From the NCBI GenBank assembly GCA_040391785.1, contig JBEBXH010000014.1, positions 1-64,000 of the forward strand: a DNA stretch of 64,000 nt, written 5' to 3'. Position numbers and translations under genes: made by a program. Within the stretch, counting starts at the first letter, position 1; every line of letters starts with the position of its first letter. Below the pieces are notes generated by a model, which was not told where the DNA came from, did no database searches, and saw nothing but the letters and a program-made list of their open reading frames with translations. This document shows positions 33,710 to 42,396 of the stretch, one piece after another. This stretch comes from UBA5239 sp040391785. Its GTDB lineage: Bacteria; Verrucomicrobiota; Lentisphaeria; Victivallales; Victivallaceae.

Positions 33710-34507
33710 TTAAATTCCTTCCTGTTTCAAATATTCCAGCACTTTGGCGATGCCCTTGTCAGCCGGATAATCGTTGTTTTCGTACTCGATGTTGATGTAT
33801 CCCTGATACCCTTGTTTCTTGAGTTCGCGCAGTGTGGCGAGCGAGTCGATCGCGCCCTCGCCGATCAGGGCGGCGCGGTAATAGCCGTTCATCATCTGGC
33901 GGTAGCCTTCCTTCGGCTCCGGCGAGAAATCCCAGTCCTTGAAGTGAACGTGCTTGATGTACGGGGCGCATTGGCGCAGGGATTCAATCTGGTCCTCGCC
34001 GGTGGCGGCGTTGCCGTTGTCAAAGGTCAGGTACAGCGACGGCACCGACTTGCGGGCGTCGAAAAAGTCGGCGGCGGTGACGAACGGGCTGAGCAACCCC
34101 GGGAAGTTTTCCACGGTCAGGAAAATACCGGAGTCCTTGAACAGCGGTTCGACCTGGGCGAGGGCGTCGATCCAGATCTTGCGGCATTCGTCGCGGTCGG
34201 TGATATTTGCCACGGGCGGCGTCGGGATCATGACCGCCGGAGCGCCGAGGGCGAGGGCGTCATCGAGCGAGCGCTTGGCATCGTCGAGAAATCCGGGTTC
34301 GCGGCTGGTGACTTTGCCCAGGAAAAAGGTGTGCGCGGCCACCGGTAAACCGGCGTCGTCGGAGAGTTTTTTCAGCTCCTTCGGGTCGCGGTCGTAGGTG
34401 GAAACCCAGTCGATTCCGTCCATTTTCAGCTCGACGGCGGTTTTGATAAAATCCTCCACCTTGAAGCCTTGCCGGGCCATGGTGTAAGTCATCATCGAAA
34501 ATTTCAT
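33710..34507 (-). CDS. sugar phosphate isomerase/epimerase-like TIM barrel
   Basis: A 265-residue protein of the same fold as the gene at 31919: MKFSMMTYTMARQGFKVEDFIKTAVELKMDGIDW, GIFLTVENFPG, LYLTFDNGNA, IKHVHFKDW and GYINIEYENND give the conserved Glu/Asp/His metal-site pattern. Start is ATG 34507 with GAGGAA upstream. It is the first of three adjacent isomerase-type genes after the ceramidase-like genes. Confidence 0.84.
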   Translation of the reverse strand: MKFSMMTYTMARQGFKVEDFIKTAVELKMDGIDWVSTYDRDPKELKKLSDDAGLPVAAHTFFLGKVTSREPGFLDDAKRSLDDALALGAPAVMIPTPPVANITDRDECRKIWIDALAQVEPLFKDSGIFLTVENFPGLLSPFVTAADFFDARKSVPSLYLTFDNGNAATGEDQIESLRQCAPYIKHVHFKDWDFSPEPKEGYRQMMNGYYRAALIGEGAIDSLATLRELKKQGYQGYINIEYENNDYPADKGIAKVLEYLKQEGI

Positions 34508-34524
34508 ATTCAATTCCTCAAATG

Positions 34525-36054
34525 TTAATAAATTTCTTTCAAAATTTTGACCGTTTCCTCGACCAGCTCCTGGCCGCCTTTGCTGGAAACGACGTTACAG
34601 TAACGACTGGCGGAGTAGCCGCGCCCGTATTCGCCGCGTTCGGTAGCCAGGTAACTGCCGCCGTCATTGCCCGGAACCCCGGTCAACTGAACGATGAACG
34701 TCTGTTTGAACGGGCTGCGTGCCTGAATCCGATGCATGTAGTCCATGTAGAGTTCGAAACGGTTCGTGGCGAAAGCGATGTCGCCAATGCGGACAATATG
34801 CATCTCCATCGGGAGCCTGGGGTCGGCATCCAGCCTTTCGTAACGCTCAATGATGCGTCGGCAGCGGTTGCGTCCGGCGACCAGGACAGAATCGTGGTGC
34901 AACTTTTCTTCCGGCGTTCCCGTGGCTGCAAACTCCTGTTTTTCCAGTTCGGCCAGCCTGGTCTTGTCATCTTCGTATTCTTCTTTTGTGATGAGGCGCT
35001 TCGAGAGCATGACCGTCTCGACCCGGTGTTCCACGGGGACGTCGGTGCGGATGTCTTTCTTCGCCCACGCCAGGACTTCGTCAAAGGCGGCGGCGATGCG
35101 TTCGCCGATGTCGCGGCGGCGGAAATCCTCGGGCGATTTCGGGGTATCGCCATATTTGAGGTGGTATCGCCGTGCCTCTGCCTCTTTGTAGTGAAGCTGG
35201 CGTGGCGAGAGGTCGCCGCCCGCTGCACATTGGCAGAGAATCGGAATATCGCCGTGTTTTTGACGGATCAGTTCACGGGCTTCATGCCAGAAGCTCGCGC
35301 TGAGGCGCTCGATCCCCTCATCATTCTGGCTGGGACACGGAACGTTGACTACCGCGCCGGTAAGCCGGCCGGCCGGGTCGAACGTGTACAGCAGGTTGAT
35401 GAAACTGTCGGACCCCGCTTCGTATCCGGAGAACATCGGGTCATTGGTATTGCCATACATTGCGGCGTGTCCGCTGAGCGCGTGCGTGGAATTGCTGACC
35501 GCGCCGGGACGCTTGGAAAGGTCGTCGAAATAGGTGACCCGGCGACTGAAGGCGACCGTGGCAAAGCCGTAGCCCCAGGCGATGCCGCCGGGAGCGCGTT
35601 GTTCATACGCCTCGGCAATCGCTTCCGCCGCCTGCGTTGAGAGGAAATCACGGTATTCATCTCCCGAGGCGATTTTAATTTCGGTGGGCACATCGTTGAT
35701 CATGGCCGTGGAAATCCCGCCCGGCGTGGCGGTCCATCCCGAATCCGAATAATGGCTCGGCCCCGCATGAGTGTGCGTGGCATTCATGAAAATCTTTTCG
35801 ACCGGGAATCCGGGGAGAAGCCCCGCGGTTTTGGTACGGATATCGTCAAGCAGCCCGGAACGGATTACGACCAGGTCGGCGGACATCATGCAGACCAGAT
35901 CCTTGCCGTCGTCGATGAGAAGCGCGGTAATGGTGACCGGATCGAGAATCCCTTTGGAAATGCGCATATGAAACTGTCCCGGAATGCTGACCGGCTTATC
36001 CGTGGAAACGTCCCGGCGCGCCCAACCGATTTTTAAACTCTGTGCATTCGACAT
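34525..36054 (-). CDS. neutral ceramidase-like hydrolase, paralogue 3 (Ser retained)
   Basis: About 509 residues without a signal peptide, resembling neutral/alkaline non-lysosomal ceramidase: N-terminal LKIGWARRDVSTDKPVSIPGQFH, the zinc-ligand motif NATHTHAGP (~91-99), and AAGGDLSPRQLHY. In known neutral ceramidases the nucleophile is the Ser of GDVSPN; here the equivalent Ser283 is present. The C-terminal EQTFIV-like end is conserved with the two neighbouring paralogues. Start ATG 36054 has AGGAGC upstream. Substrate is more likely an amide-linked sugar or cyclitol than ceramide, given the operon, but that is inference. Confidence 0.82.
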   Translation of the reverse strand: MSNAQSLKIGWARRDVSTDKPVSIPGQFHMRISKGILDPVTITALLIDDGKDLVCMMSADLVVIRSGLLDDIRTKTAGLLPGFPVEKIFMNATHTHAGPSHYSDSGWTATPGGISTAMINDVPTEIKIASGDEYRDFLSTQAAEAIAEAYEQRAPGGIAWGYGFATVAFSRRVTYFDDLSKRPGAVSNSTHALSGHAAMYGNTNDPMFSGYEAGSDSFINLLYTFDPAGRLTGAVVNVPCPSQNDEGIERLSASFWHEARELIRQKHGDIPILCQCAAGGDLSPRQLHYKEAEARRYHLKYGDTPKSPEDFRRRDIGERIAAAFDEVLAWAKKDIRTDVPVEHRVETVMLSKRLITKEEYEDDKTRLAELEKQEFAATGTPEEKLHHDSVLVAGRNRCRRIIERYERLDADPRLPMEMHIVRIGDIAFATNRFELYMDYMHRIQARSPFKQTFIVQLTGVPGNDGGSYLATERGEYGRGYSASRYCNVVSSKGGQELVEETVKILKEIY

Positions 36055-36067
36055 AATATTCAAGCTC

Positions 36068-37630
36068 CTATTTTGAAGGATAAATTTCTTTCAGAATTTT
36101 GACCGTTTCATCGACGAGTTCCTGCCCGCCCTCCGGCGAAACCGCGTTGCTGGCGAGGATCGAACCGTAGCCGCGATTGGCCGCGCCGCGCTTCGTGGTG
36201 AGGTAAGTGCCGCCGGCCGCCCCGGGCGTACCCGCCAGCTGGATGACGAAGGTCTGTTCAAACGGGCTGCGCCCCTGAATCCGGTGCATGTAATCCATGT
36301 AAAGTTCGAAGCGGTTGGAGGCGAAAGCGATATCGCCCAGTTTCACCACGTGGAGCTCCATGTCGATCTTCGGTTCTTTCTGCTGGAGTTCATACAGGTT
36401 GATCACGTTCTGATGCCGCTTGATTAATGCATTTTTGCGACTGAGGGCGGTTGATTTTTCCTCCGGGGTCAGGTTCTCCGGGATCACGACACTTTCGTAT
36501 TCCTTGACGTAGCCTTTGGCCTCGGCAAGCTCTGCGTCGGTGACCATGCGGCGGCTCAGGGCCACGGTTTCCACCACGTGCTTGAGCGGCAGGTCGGTGC
36601 GGATGTCCTTCCGTGCCCAATCGTAAACTTCACTGAAGGCGGCGGCGATCCGTTCGCCGATATCCTTGCGGGCGGAGAGCTCGATCCCCAGGCCGCCATC
36701 TGCGGGTTTGTGACCGTATTTGAGCTGGAAACGGCGCGCCTGGGCTTCCTTGTAGTGCAGGATGCGGGGTGCGAGGTCCCCGGCGGCAGCAGACTGCGGC
36801 AGGATATAGATGTCGCCGAATTTCTTGCGGATTTCCGTCCGGGTCTCGTGCCAGAAATCGGCGCTCAGGTAATGGTCCGACTCGGTGTTCTGCGAGGGGC
36901 ACGGCACGTTGATGAGCGCGCCGGTCAGCTTGCCATTTTTGTCGAAAGTATACAGCAGATTGACGAAGCTGTCGGAGCCGGCCTCGTAATGGCTGAATTT
37001 GTCGTCTTTGGTATTGCCGTACATGATGCCGTGACCGTTTTCTTTGACACCGCCGGGGCGCTTCGAGGTGTCGTCCAGGTAGACCACGCGCCGCGAGTGC
37101 CCGACCGTGGCGTAACCGTAGCCCCACGTCACGCCGCCGGGGGCGCGCTTGTTCCAGGCTTCGTTGACCGCTTCCGCCGCCCGGGTGGAGAGAAATTCCA
37201 GATAATCGGAGCTTTTCATCACCTTGAACGTCTTGCCGGAGTCATCGGTGAACGTTTCCGGCGTGGTGTTATTGTAAACATTCGGTCCGGTGTGGGTATG
37301 GGTGGCGTTCATCAGGATCTTGAGTACCGGGATTTCCGGGTTCAGTTTGGCGACTTTTTCGCGGACCGTGTCCAGCAGGAAAGCGCGGACGGTGATGATG
37401 TCGGCGGAGAGGAAAATGACGCTGTCCGCGCCGTTGTCAACGACCAGCGCCGTGAGGGTGATCGGGTCGCGGACGCCCTTTGAAATCCGCAAGTGGAATT
37501 GACCGGGAAGCGCGATTGCTTCCTGCGGGGTCACGTCGCGCGAGGCCCAGCCGATTTTCAGATTGTCCGCCATTGCCGGCATCATAATTACTCCTATGAT
37601 TGCTGAAATGAATAATCCGTGAAGTTTCAT
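36068..37630 (-). CDS. neutral ceramidase-like protein, paralogue 2 (secreted; Ser to Ala)
   Basis: A 520-residue paralogue with a signal peptide (MKLHGLFISAIIGVIMMPAMA-DN). It has the same LKIGWASRDVTPQEAIALPGQFH start, NATHTHTGP (109-116) and the related AAAGDLAPRILHY, where the position of the catalytic Ser of true ceramidases is Ala287. So either it uses another mechanism or it is not a classic ceramidase. It overlaps the upstream paralogue gene by four bases (ATGA), which couples their translation. It is the only one of the three with an obvious export signal. Confidence 0.82.
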   Translation of the reverse strand: MKLHGLFISAIIGVIMMPAMADNLKIGWASRDVTPQEAIALPGQFHLRISKGVRDPITLTALVVDNGADSVIFLSADIITVRAFLLDTVREKVAKLNPEIPVLKILMNATHTHTGPNVYNNTTPETFTDDSGKTFKVMKSSDYLEFLSTRAAEAVNEAWNKRAPGGVTWGYGYATVGHSRRVVYLDDTSKRPGGVKENGHGIMYGNTKDDKFSHYEAGSDSFVNLLYTFDKNGKLTGALINVPCPSQNTESDHYLSADFWHETRTEIRKKFGDIYILPQSAAAGDLAPRILHYKEAQARRFQLKYGHKPADGGLGIELSARKDIGERIAAAFSEVYDWARKDIRTDLPLKHVVETVALSRRMVTDAELAEAKGYVKEYESVVIPENLTPEEKSTALSRKNALIKRHQNVINLYELQQKEPKIDMELHVVKLGDIAFASNRFELYMDYMHRIQGRSPFEQTFVIQLAGTPGAAGGTYLTTKRGAANRGYGSILASNAVSPEGGQELVDETVKILKEIYPSK

Positions 37631-39150
37631 TGTTTATCCTGGTTGATTTCTTTTAATGTTTTTACCGTGGCTTCCACGAGCTGTTGACCGCCTTTTGATG
37701 AGAATAGATTGCAGTAAATCGAGGCGCTGTAGCCCCGGTTGAATTCGCCGCGTTCGGTGGCCAGATACGAGAAGGTTTCCCGGTCCGAAGTGCCGGTCAG
37801 CTGGACGATGAACGTCTGTTCAAACGGGCTCCGGGCCTGAATCCGGTGCATGTAATCCATGAAAAGCTCGAACGGATTGGAGGCGAAGGCGATGTCGCCG
37901 ACGCGCACCACGTGGATTTCCACCGGCATGGTCCGCGCGGTTTTCTGGGCCTCATAACGTGCCAGCACGCCGCGGCTGCGGTTGCGCCGGGCGGCGAGCG
38001 TGGAGTTGTGCATAAGGCGTTCGCGGGGAGTGCCGTCGGTCTTGAACGGCTCCTTTTCCAGCTCGGCGAGTACGGCGGCTTCTGCCGCTGCTTCTTCGGC
38101 GGTGATGATCCGCTGGTCGAGCTCCACCGATTCGATGGTGTGGGTGACCGGCAGTTCGGTGCGGATGTCCTTTTTCGCCCAATCCAGCACTTCGGTGAAG
38201 GCGGTGGCGATGCGCTCGGCGATGTCCTTGCGCTGGGAAAGATCGAGGCGCTCTTCGCCGTATTTGAGCTTGAAACGGCGTTCCTGCGCTTTTTTGTAAT
38301 GCAGAATTCGCGGAGCGAGATCCCCGGCGGCGGCGCATTGGCCAAGAACATGGATATTGCCGTATCGGGCGCGGAGCTTCTGCCGGACATCGTGCCAGAA
38401 ATCGGCGGTCAGTTTCCATTCGCCCTCGGAATTCTGCGAGGGACAGGGGATGTTGATCACCGCGCCGGTCAATTTGCCGGATTCGCCGAAGGTATACAGC
38501 AGATTGATGAAGGTATCGGTACCGGCTTCGTAATGACTGAAGTTTTCGTCATTGGTATTGCCGTACATGGCGCCGTGGCCGTTGACCATCATGCCGGGGC
38601 GCTGCACGGTACCGGGGCGCTTCGAAACATCGTCGAAGTATACCACACGGCGGCTGTGCGCGGTGGTGGCGTAACCGTATCCCCACGCCACGCCGCCGGG
38701 GGCGCGCTTGTCCCACGCCTCGGTCACGGCTTCGGCGAGGCTCCGGAGCAGGAACTCGCGGTATTCGGCGCCGGAAGCGATCTCGCACTCCTGCGGAAAT
38801 TCCGCCGCGGGATCGGCCTCCAGCCCCTTGGATTTGTCTTCGAAAACCAGGTTGGACGACGCATAGTTCGGCCCGGCGTGGGTGTGGGTACAGTTGAAGA
38901 TGATTTTCGCCGCCGGGATTTCGGGGTTCAACTCCGTGACCCGCTGCTGCAATTGCTGCACCAGAAAAGTCCGGATGACCACGAAATCGCCGGAGATGAA
39001 GATCACACTGTCCGCGCCGCTGTCGAGCACCAGCACATTCACCGTCACCGGGTCCTGAACTCCCTCGGAAACCCGGGTATGGAACTGGCCCGGGATACTG
39101 ACGGGTTTCTGCGTCGAGACATCGCGCGACGCCCAGCCGATTTTCAACAT
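37627..39150 (-). CDS. neutral ceramidase-like protein, paralogue 1 (Ser to Ala)
   Basis: A 507-residue paralogue, no signal peptide. LKIGWASRDVSTQKPVSIPGQFH, the zinc motif CTHTHAGP (87-94) and AAAGDLAPRILHY with Ala279 in place of the nucleophile Ser. Residues around GHGAMYGNTNDENFSHYEAGTDTFINLLYTF match the neighbouring paralogues almost line for line, a tandem triplication that then diverged. AAGGAA precedes ATG 39150. It follows the aminotransferase gene by 12 bases. Confidence 0.82.
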   Translation of the reverse strand: MLKIGWASRDVSTQKPVSIPGQFHTRVSEGVQDPVTVNVLVLDSGADSVIFISGDFVVIRTFLVQQLQQRVTELNPEIPAAKIIFNCTHTHAGPNYASSNLVFEDKSKGLEADPAAEFPQECEIASGAEYREFLLRSLAEAVTEAWDKRAPGGVAWGYGYATTAHSRRVVYFDDVSKRPGTVQRPGMMVNGHGAMYGNTNDENFSHYEAGTDTFINLLYTFGESGKLTGAVINIPCPSQNSEGEWKLTADFWHDVRQKLRARYGNIHVLGQCAAAGDLAPRILHYKKAQERRFKLKYGEERLDLSQRKDIAERIATAFTEVLDWAKKDIRTELPVTHTIESVELDQRIITAEEAAAEAAVLAELEKEPFKTDGTPRERLMHNSTLAARRNRSRGVLARYEAQKTARTMPVEIHVVRVGDIAFASNPFELFMDYMHRIQARSPFEQTFIVQLTGTSDRETFSYLATERGEFNRGYSASIYCNLFSSKGGQQLVEATVKTLKEINQDKQ

Positions 39151-39162
39151 AGTCGCAGTTCC

Positions 39163-40482
39163 TTATTTGGCGTTTTTGGCGCGTTCTTCGAGGATCTGAT
39201 TGATGCGTTTCGGATCGATCTTGTCGAGGTTTTCAAAAACCTTGCGGATCCCTTCCACCGCCTTGGCGGCCACGTCGAGGCCGTTCGGCGCGCGGAGCGT
39301 CTGCACGATCGACATGTGGCAGCGGCTGTAATTCAGGGCGTTCGGATAGTTTTCCGGATTATAATCGACGCCGTCGTTGGCACCCGGAATGCTCCACGGA
39401 TAGCCGTGGCCGTAAGCGTTTTTGGCCTGGAACACGGTCATTTCCGGCAGGATGAAGCGCTGCCAGACGCAGGCGACCACGCCTTCGTCGCGGATCGCCG
39501 CCGACACCGCGTCGCGGAACTCGATCCGCTGGTCGATGTCCGCCGGGAAGCCGATCTGGTCGAAGTCGACGCGCAGGTTGAAGTTGTACCAGTTGTGGAC
39601 ACAGTCCGCCGGTTCGTAAGGCAGCTTCAGGCCCTTGATCCCGGTCAGGTTTTCCTTCAGGTAATTGCCGTTGGCGCGGAGGGTGTTGAAGTAATAATCG
39701 AACTTCTTCAGCTGGGCGCGGGCAAAGGCGGCGGTGATTTCGTTGTTGCGGTACATCCAGCCGAGGGCGTAGGCGTGGTAGTCGCGGCGCTGTTCCGGAC
39801 GGGAGGTTTCGCCGAAGCTCCAGAGCTTGGCGGCGCCTTCGAAAATCTTTTCGTCGTTGGTCACGAAAATCCCGCCTTCGCCGCAGCTCAGGCATTTGTT
39901 CTGGTTGAACGAAAACGCGGCACAGTCGCCGAGCGTACCGGCCTTTTTGCCCTTGTACATGGCGCCGTGGGCCTGGCAGGCGTCTTCGATGACATACAGA
40001 TTGTGTTTTTTGGCGATGGCGTTGATCTTGTCCATGTCGCAGCAGAGGCCGTGGAGCTGGACGGCGATGATCGCCTTGGTGCGGGGGGTAATCGCGGCTT
40101 CGATCTTGTCCGCATCCATCAGGAAGGTTTCGGGATCGATATCCACGAAGACCGGGATCGCGTCATGGTGCAGCACACAGGTCGCGCTCGAGCTCCAGGT
40201 ATAGGCGGTGACCAGCACGTGATCGCCGGCGCCCACGCCGCAGCCCACCAGGCACATGTGCAGCGCCGCGGTACCGCTGTTGGTGAAAAGTCCGAATTTG
40301 TTGCCGTTCCAGTCGCAGAATTCTTTTTCGAAGGAGAGGTTTTCCACGCCGCGGGTTTGGCAGGCGGCATGCAGCGCGCGCATCACCATTTCGTCATCGG
40401 TATGGTCGACGGGCGGCCAGGGTTTCACTTCTTCTTTGCGGAGTGCGGGGGATCCACCGTAAATTGCCAGTTCTTTTGTCAT
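39163..40482 (-). CDS. DegT/DnrJ/EryC1/StrS-family sugar aminotransferase
   Basis: A 439-residue PLP aminotransferase. NSGTAALHMCLVGCGVGAGDHVLVTAYTWSSSATCVLHHDAIPVFVDIDPETF, IEDACQAHGAMYKG and AFSFNQNKCLSCGEGG, with the Lys of SFNQNK as the probable PLP lysine, are typical of the family. These enzymes aminate keto-sugars or scyllo-inosose. The gene is the first of a seven-gene minus-strand run with the ceramidase-like and isomerase genes, and AAGGAG precedes the ATG. Confidence 0.9.
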   Translation of the reverse strand: MTKELAIYGGSPALRKEEVKPWPPVDHTDDEMVMRALHAACQTRGVENLSFEKEFCDWNGNKFGLFTNSGTAALHMCLVGCGVGAGDHVLVTAYTWSSSATCVLHHDAIPVFVDIDPETFLMDADKIEAAITPRTKAIIAVQLHGLCCDMDKINAIAKKHNLYVIEDACQAHGAMYKGKKAGTLGDCAAFSFNQNKCLSCGEGGIFVTNDEKIFEGAAKLWSFGETSRPEQRRDYHAYALGWMYRNNEITAAFARAQLKKFDYYFNTLRANGNYLKENLTGIKGLKLPYEPADCVHNWYNFNLRVDFDQIGFPADIDQRIEFRDAVSAAIRDEGVVACVWQRFILPEMTVFQAKNAYGHGYPWSIPGANDGVDYNPENYPNALNYSRCHMSIVQTLRAPNGLDVAAKAVEGIRKVFENLDKIDPKRINQILEERAKNAK

Positions 40483-40538
40483 AGTCAGGGGCTCCTTATT
40501 TGATTTTTTTTGAGGTTAAAATATCATCACCTGCTATT

Positions 40539-40567
40539 ATTGTACAGTGAGGATGCGCGGTCAACAA
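40539..40567 (-). promoter_or_regulatory. candidate promoter of the aminotransferase operon
   Basis: On the minus strand TTGTTG (40567-40562), 17-bp spacer, TACAAT (40544-40539). It lies 57 bases before the aminotransferase ATG. Confidence 0.4.
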
Positions 40568-40641
40568 CCGTTTTTCCTTGTAATAATTTGCGAATTTGGG
40601 TAATTTCTTGTGTCGAGGGTAATTTTTCTGTCCGGAAAAAT

Positions 40642-40670
40642 TTGACAAAGACCGCTAAGGGTACTATTTT
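40642..40670 (+). promoter_or_regulatory. sigma70-like promoter of the secreted hypothetical gene
   Basis: TTGACA (40642-40647), 17-bp spacer, TATTTT (40665-40670), 32 bases before the ATG at 40703. Confidence 0.6.
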
Positions 40671-40702
40671 ACTTCGTTTAATTTATTTGAGAGGTAATTG
40701 CC

Positions 40703-41482
40703 ATGAAATTGTACCGTTTTTTTCTGTTCGCAACAATTGCCTGTATGGCGCTGACGCTATCCGCCGGCACAATTGTTTACCGTCCGAACAAGGACGCCGA
40801 GCCCCGGCGGATCTCCAATGTCAAGATCATCAGCATTGAAAACAAGGTCATGACCATTGAAGTGGACGGCGGCCGCGAGCGGCTCGCGCTGAGCCAGATC
40901 GAAGGCTATTACGATACCGACATCAAAAATGCGGCAGACGGCTTCGACGACAACTCGCCCGAGTACACCGTCAGCGTGCGCCCCATCAAGGCCCCCACCC
41001 GCGCCCAGCGCAAAGTCGGCGATAAAACGACCAATGAAACTTTCGACATCGAATATTCCATCCAGCCGGTGCCGAACAAGGGCGAAAAGCGCGACACGGA
41101 ATCCGTCAAATACCCCTATGTTTATGTGTACATTATGACCGAGTACTCCGAGGACGGCAGCGGCCAGCGTCCCATTTACCTGACCAGCTGGCCCAAAGCG
41201 GCCAGCATCAGCAAAAAGGCTTATGACAAAGCCGCCATCATGGAAAAAGTTTTGAGCTCCAAACGCGCCAATCTGTACAAATACCAGGCCACTTCCACGA
41301 CCAAACTCATGACCTCCACCTGGGACCGCAAAGACGAATTGCCGCTGACCATGATCCGAAACAAAAATGCCAAAATCCTTGCCTGGCACGTTGAAATATG
41401 GGGCAAGAGCGATATCATTTATCAGGAAGACTGGACCGAACCCGGCGTACGCGTCGGCAAAAACTGGTGGCAAAGATTATGA
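40703..41482 (+). CDS. secreted hypothetical protein
   Basis: A 259-residue protein with a signal peptide (MKLYRFFLFATIACMALTLSA-GT). The first 60 mature residues (RISNVKIISIENKVMTIEVDGGRERLALSQIEGYYD) look like a small beta-domain similar in style to the N terminus of the 29672 protease. The rest (DTESVKYPYVYVYIMTEYSED, NKNAKILAWHVEIWGKSDIIYQEDWTEPG) suggests another beta-sandwich. Family not recognised. It is translationally coupled to folB by an ATGA overlap at 41479-41482, although no functional link is obvious. Confidence 0.65.
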   Translation: MKLYRFFLFATIACMALTLSAGTIVYRPNKDAEPRRISNVKIISIENKVMTIEVDGGRERLALSQIEGYYDTDIKNAADGFDDNSPEYTVSVRPIKAPTRAQRKVGDKTTNETFDIEYSIQPVPNKGEKRDTESVKYPYVYVYIMTEYSEDGSGQRPIYLTSWPKAASISKKAYDKAAIMEKVLSSKRANLYKYQATSTTKLMTSTWDRKDELPLTMIRNKNAKILAWHVEIWGKSDIIYQEDWTEPGVRVGKNWWQRL

Positions 41483-41835
41483 GCACAAGCGACAAGATCC
41501 ATCTCCGCAATCTTACCGCATATACCGTGATCGGGACGCTGCCCCATGAGCGGGTCGAACAGCAGCAGGTGGTATTCAATATCACGCTGGAGTGCGACAC
41601 CCGGGCGGCGGCCGCCGCCGACGACCTGACCCGCGCCGTCAATTACCTGGACGTCCACGACCGGATCCTCGAGTTGTGCCAGCAGTCCGGCTATTTACTG
41701 ATCGAGACCTTGGCGCAAGCCGTGGCGGACCTCTGTCTCTCCTTCAACGGTGTGACGCAGGTGACGGTCGTCCTGGACAAACCCGGCGCTCTCAGCAGTG
41801 CCGGCGTGGCCGTGGAAATCCAGCGCCGAAAATAA
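41479..41835 (+). CDS. folB: dihydroneopterin aldolase
   Basis: A 118-residue protein of the FolB family, which makes 6-hydroxymethyl-dihydropterin for folate. IHLRNLTAYTVIGTLPHERVEQQQVVFNITLECDT, NYLDVHDRI, LIETLAQAVADLCL and VTVVLDKPGALSSAGVAVEI follow the family through, with the tail GAL-x-A-x-VAVEI. The ATG at 41479 overlaps the stop of the preceding gene. A structured ~130-bp repeat begins directly after its stop codon. Confidence 0.9.
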   Translation: MSTSDKIHLRNLTAYTVIGTLPHERVEQQQVVFNITLECDTRAAAAADDLTRAVNYLDVHDRILELCQQSGYLLIETLAQAVADLCLSFNGVTQVTVVLDKPGALSSAGVAVEIQRRK

Positions 41836-41966
41836 ATGCGGGGGCTCGCGCCGCCCCCGCCCCCCGCGGCAGGCCGAATTGGCCTGCACCTCGGTACTTT
41901 TATGGAAGGAGATCCGCGAGTTTCCGACTCGCGTCAGGAGGCTGCGCCCCTGAACCTTGCCGGAAA
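41836..41966 (+). repeat. structured ~130-bp dispersed repeat, copy 1
   Basis: Almost identical to 48229-48360. It starts one base after folB's stop and can fold into at least three hairpins: GCGGGGGC/GCCCCCGC (41838-41860), GCAGGCC/GGCCTGC (41869-41887) and CGCGAGT/ACTCGCG (41915-41933). A further CAGG...CCTG stem may follow. No open reading frame is visible. It could be a mobile repeat unit, a structured RNA or a 3' mRNA element. Confidence 0.88.
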
Positions 41967-41973
41967 CGGGCAT

Positions 41974-42001
41974 AAAAAAAACGGAACCCGTATGGATTCC
42001 G
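41974..42001 (-). terminator. terminator of the small basic protein gene
   Basis: On the minus strand CGGAATCC-ATAC-GGGTTCCG is followed by eight T's. Confidence 0.75.
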
Positions 42002-42027
42002 CTGACGTTCGAAGCAAGGGGTTGAAA

Positions 42028-42180
42028 TTATTCAACCGGCTTGGTTTTCGGCAGAGCAAATACTTTGTCTTCCGCGACGCGCTTTTCTTTGATCAGCACA
42101 TCGAGGCGCTCATAGCGCTTCATCACATTTCTTTTCTTCTTGATCTTGCCGCCAATTTTCAGACTCGGATGTTGTGACAT
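42028..42180 (-). CDS. PVC-type small basic protein
   Basis: A 50-residue protein, too short for most gene callers, starting MSQHPSLKIGGKIKKKRNVM and ending LPKTKPVE. Both ends match the small basic protein known in Chlamydiae/Verrucomicrobia relatives (MSQHPSL start, KRNVLKR(F/Y)ER core, LPKTKP end). It is strongly basic and probably binds nucleic acid or ribosomes; its exact role is unknown. GAGGT sits six bases before the ATG and a terminator follows the stop, so it is a complete monocistronic gene. It is a useful marker that the window comes from the PVC superphylum. Confidence 0.9.
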   Translation of the reverse strand: MSQHPSLKIGGKIKKKRNVMKRYERLDVLIKEKRVAEDKVFALPKTKPVE

Positions 42181-42343
42181 AATATACCTCAATATTGTTA
42201 AATAATTATTTCTTTAAATACTCGAACGATTAATATGCCCCTGAAATCAATTATTTCAAGACCCGATTCGAAAAAGAAATCATTTTTTTATCGCTTCCGC
42301 AGGCAGTCCTCTATGAAAATAATTCGTTTCTCCGAAATAATTA

Positions 42344-42372
42344 TTGACAGCGGCCGGACCCGCCATTATAAT
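42344..42372 (+). promoter_or_regulatory. perfect-consensus sigma70 promoter
   Basis: TTGACA (42344-42349), 17-bp spacer, TATAAT (42367-42372). It is 24 bases before the start of the Sel1-repeat gene, a short leader including AAGGAGG. Confidence 0.85.
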
Positions 42373-42396
42373 ACAGTTGAAGCAAGGAGGAATGTC

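Noticed and set aside
37846..40503. An 885-codon plus-strand open frame
   Set aside because: It is antisense to the ceramidase-like and aminotransferase genes, which have clear motifs and ribosome sites. The same holds for 2726-4162, 21551-23548 and 61302-62837.
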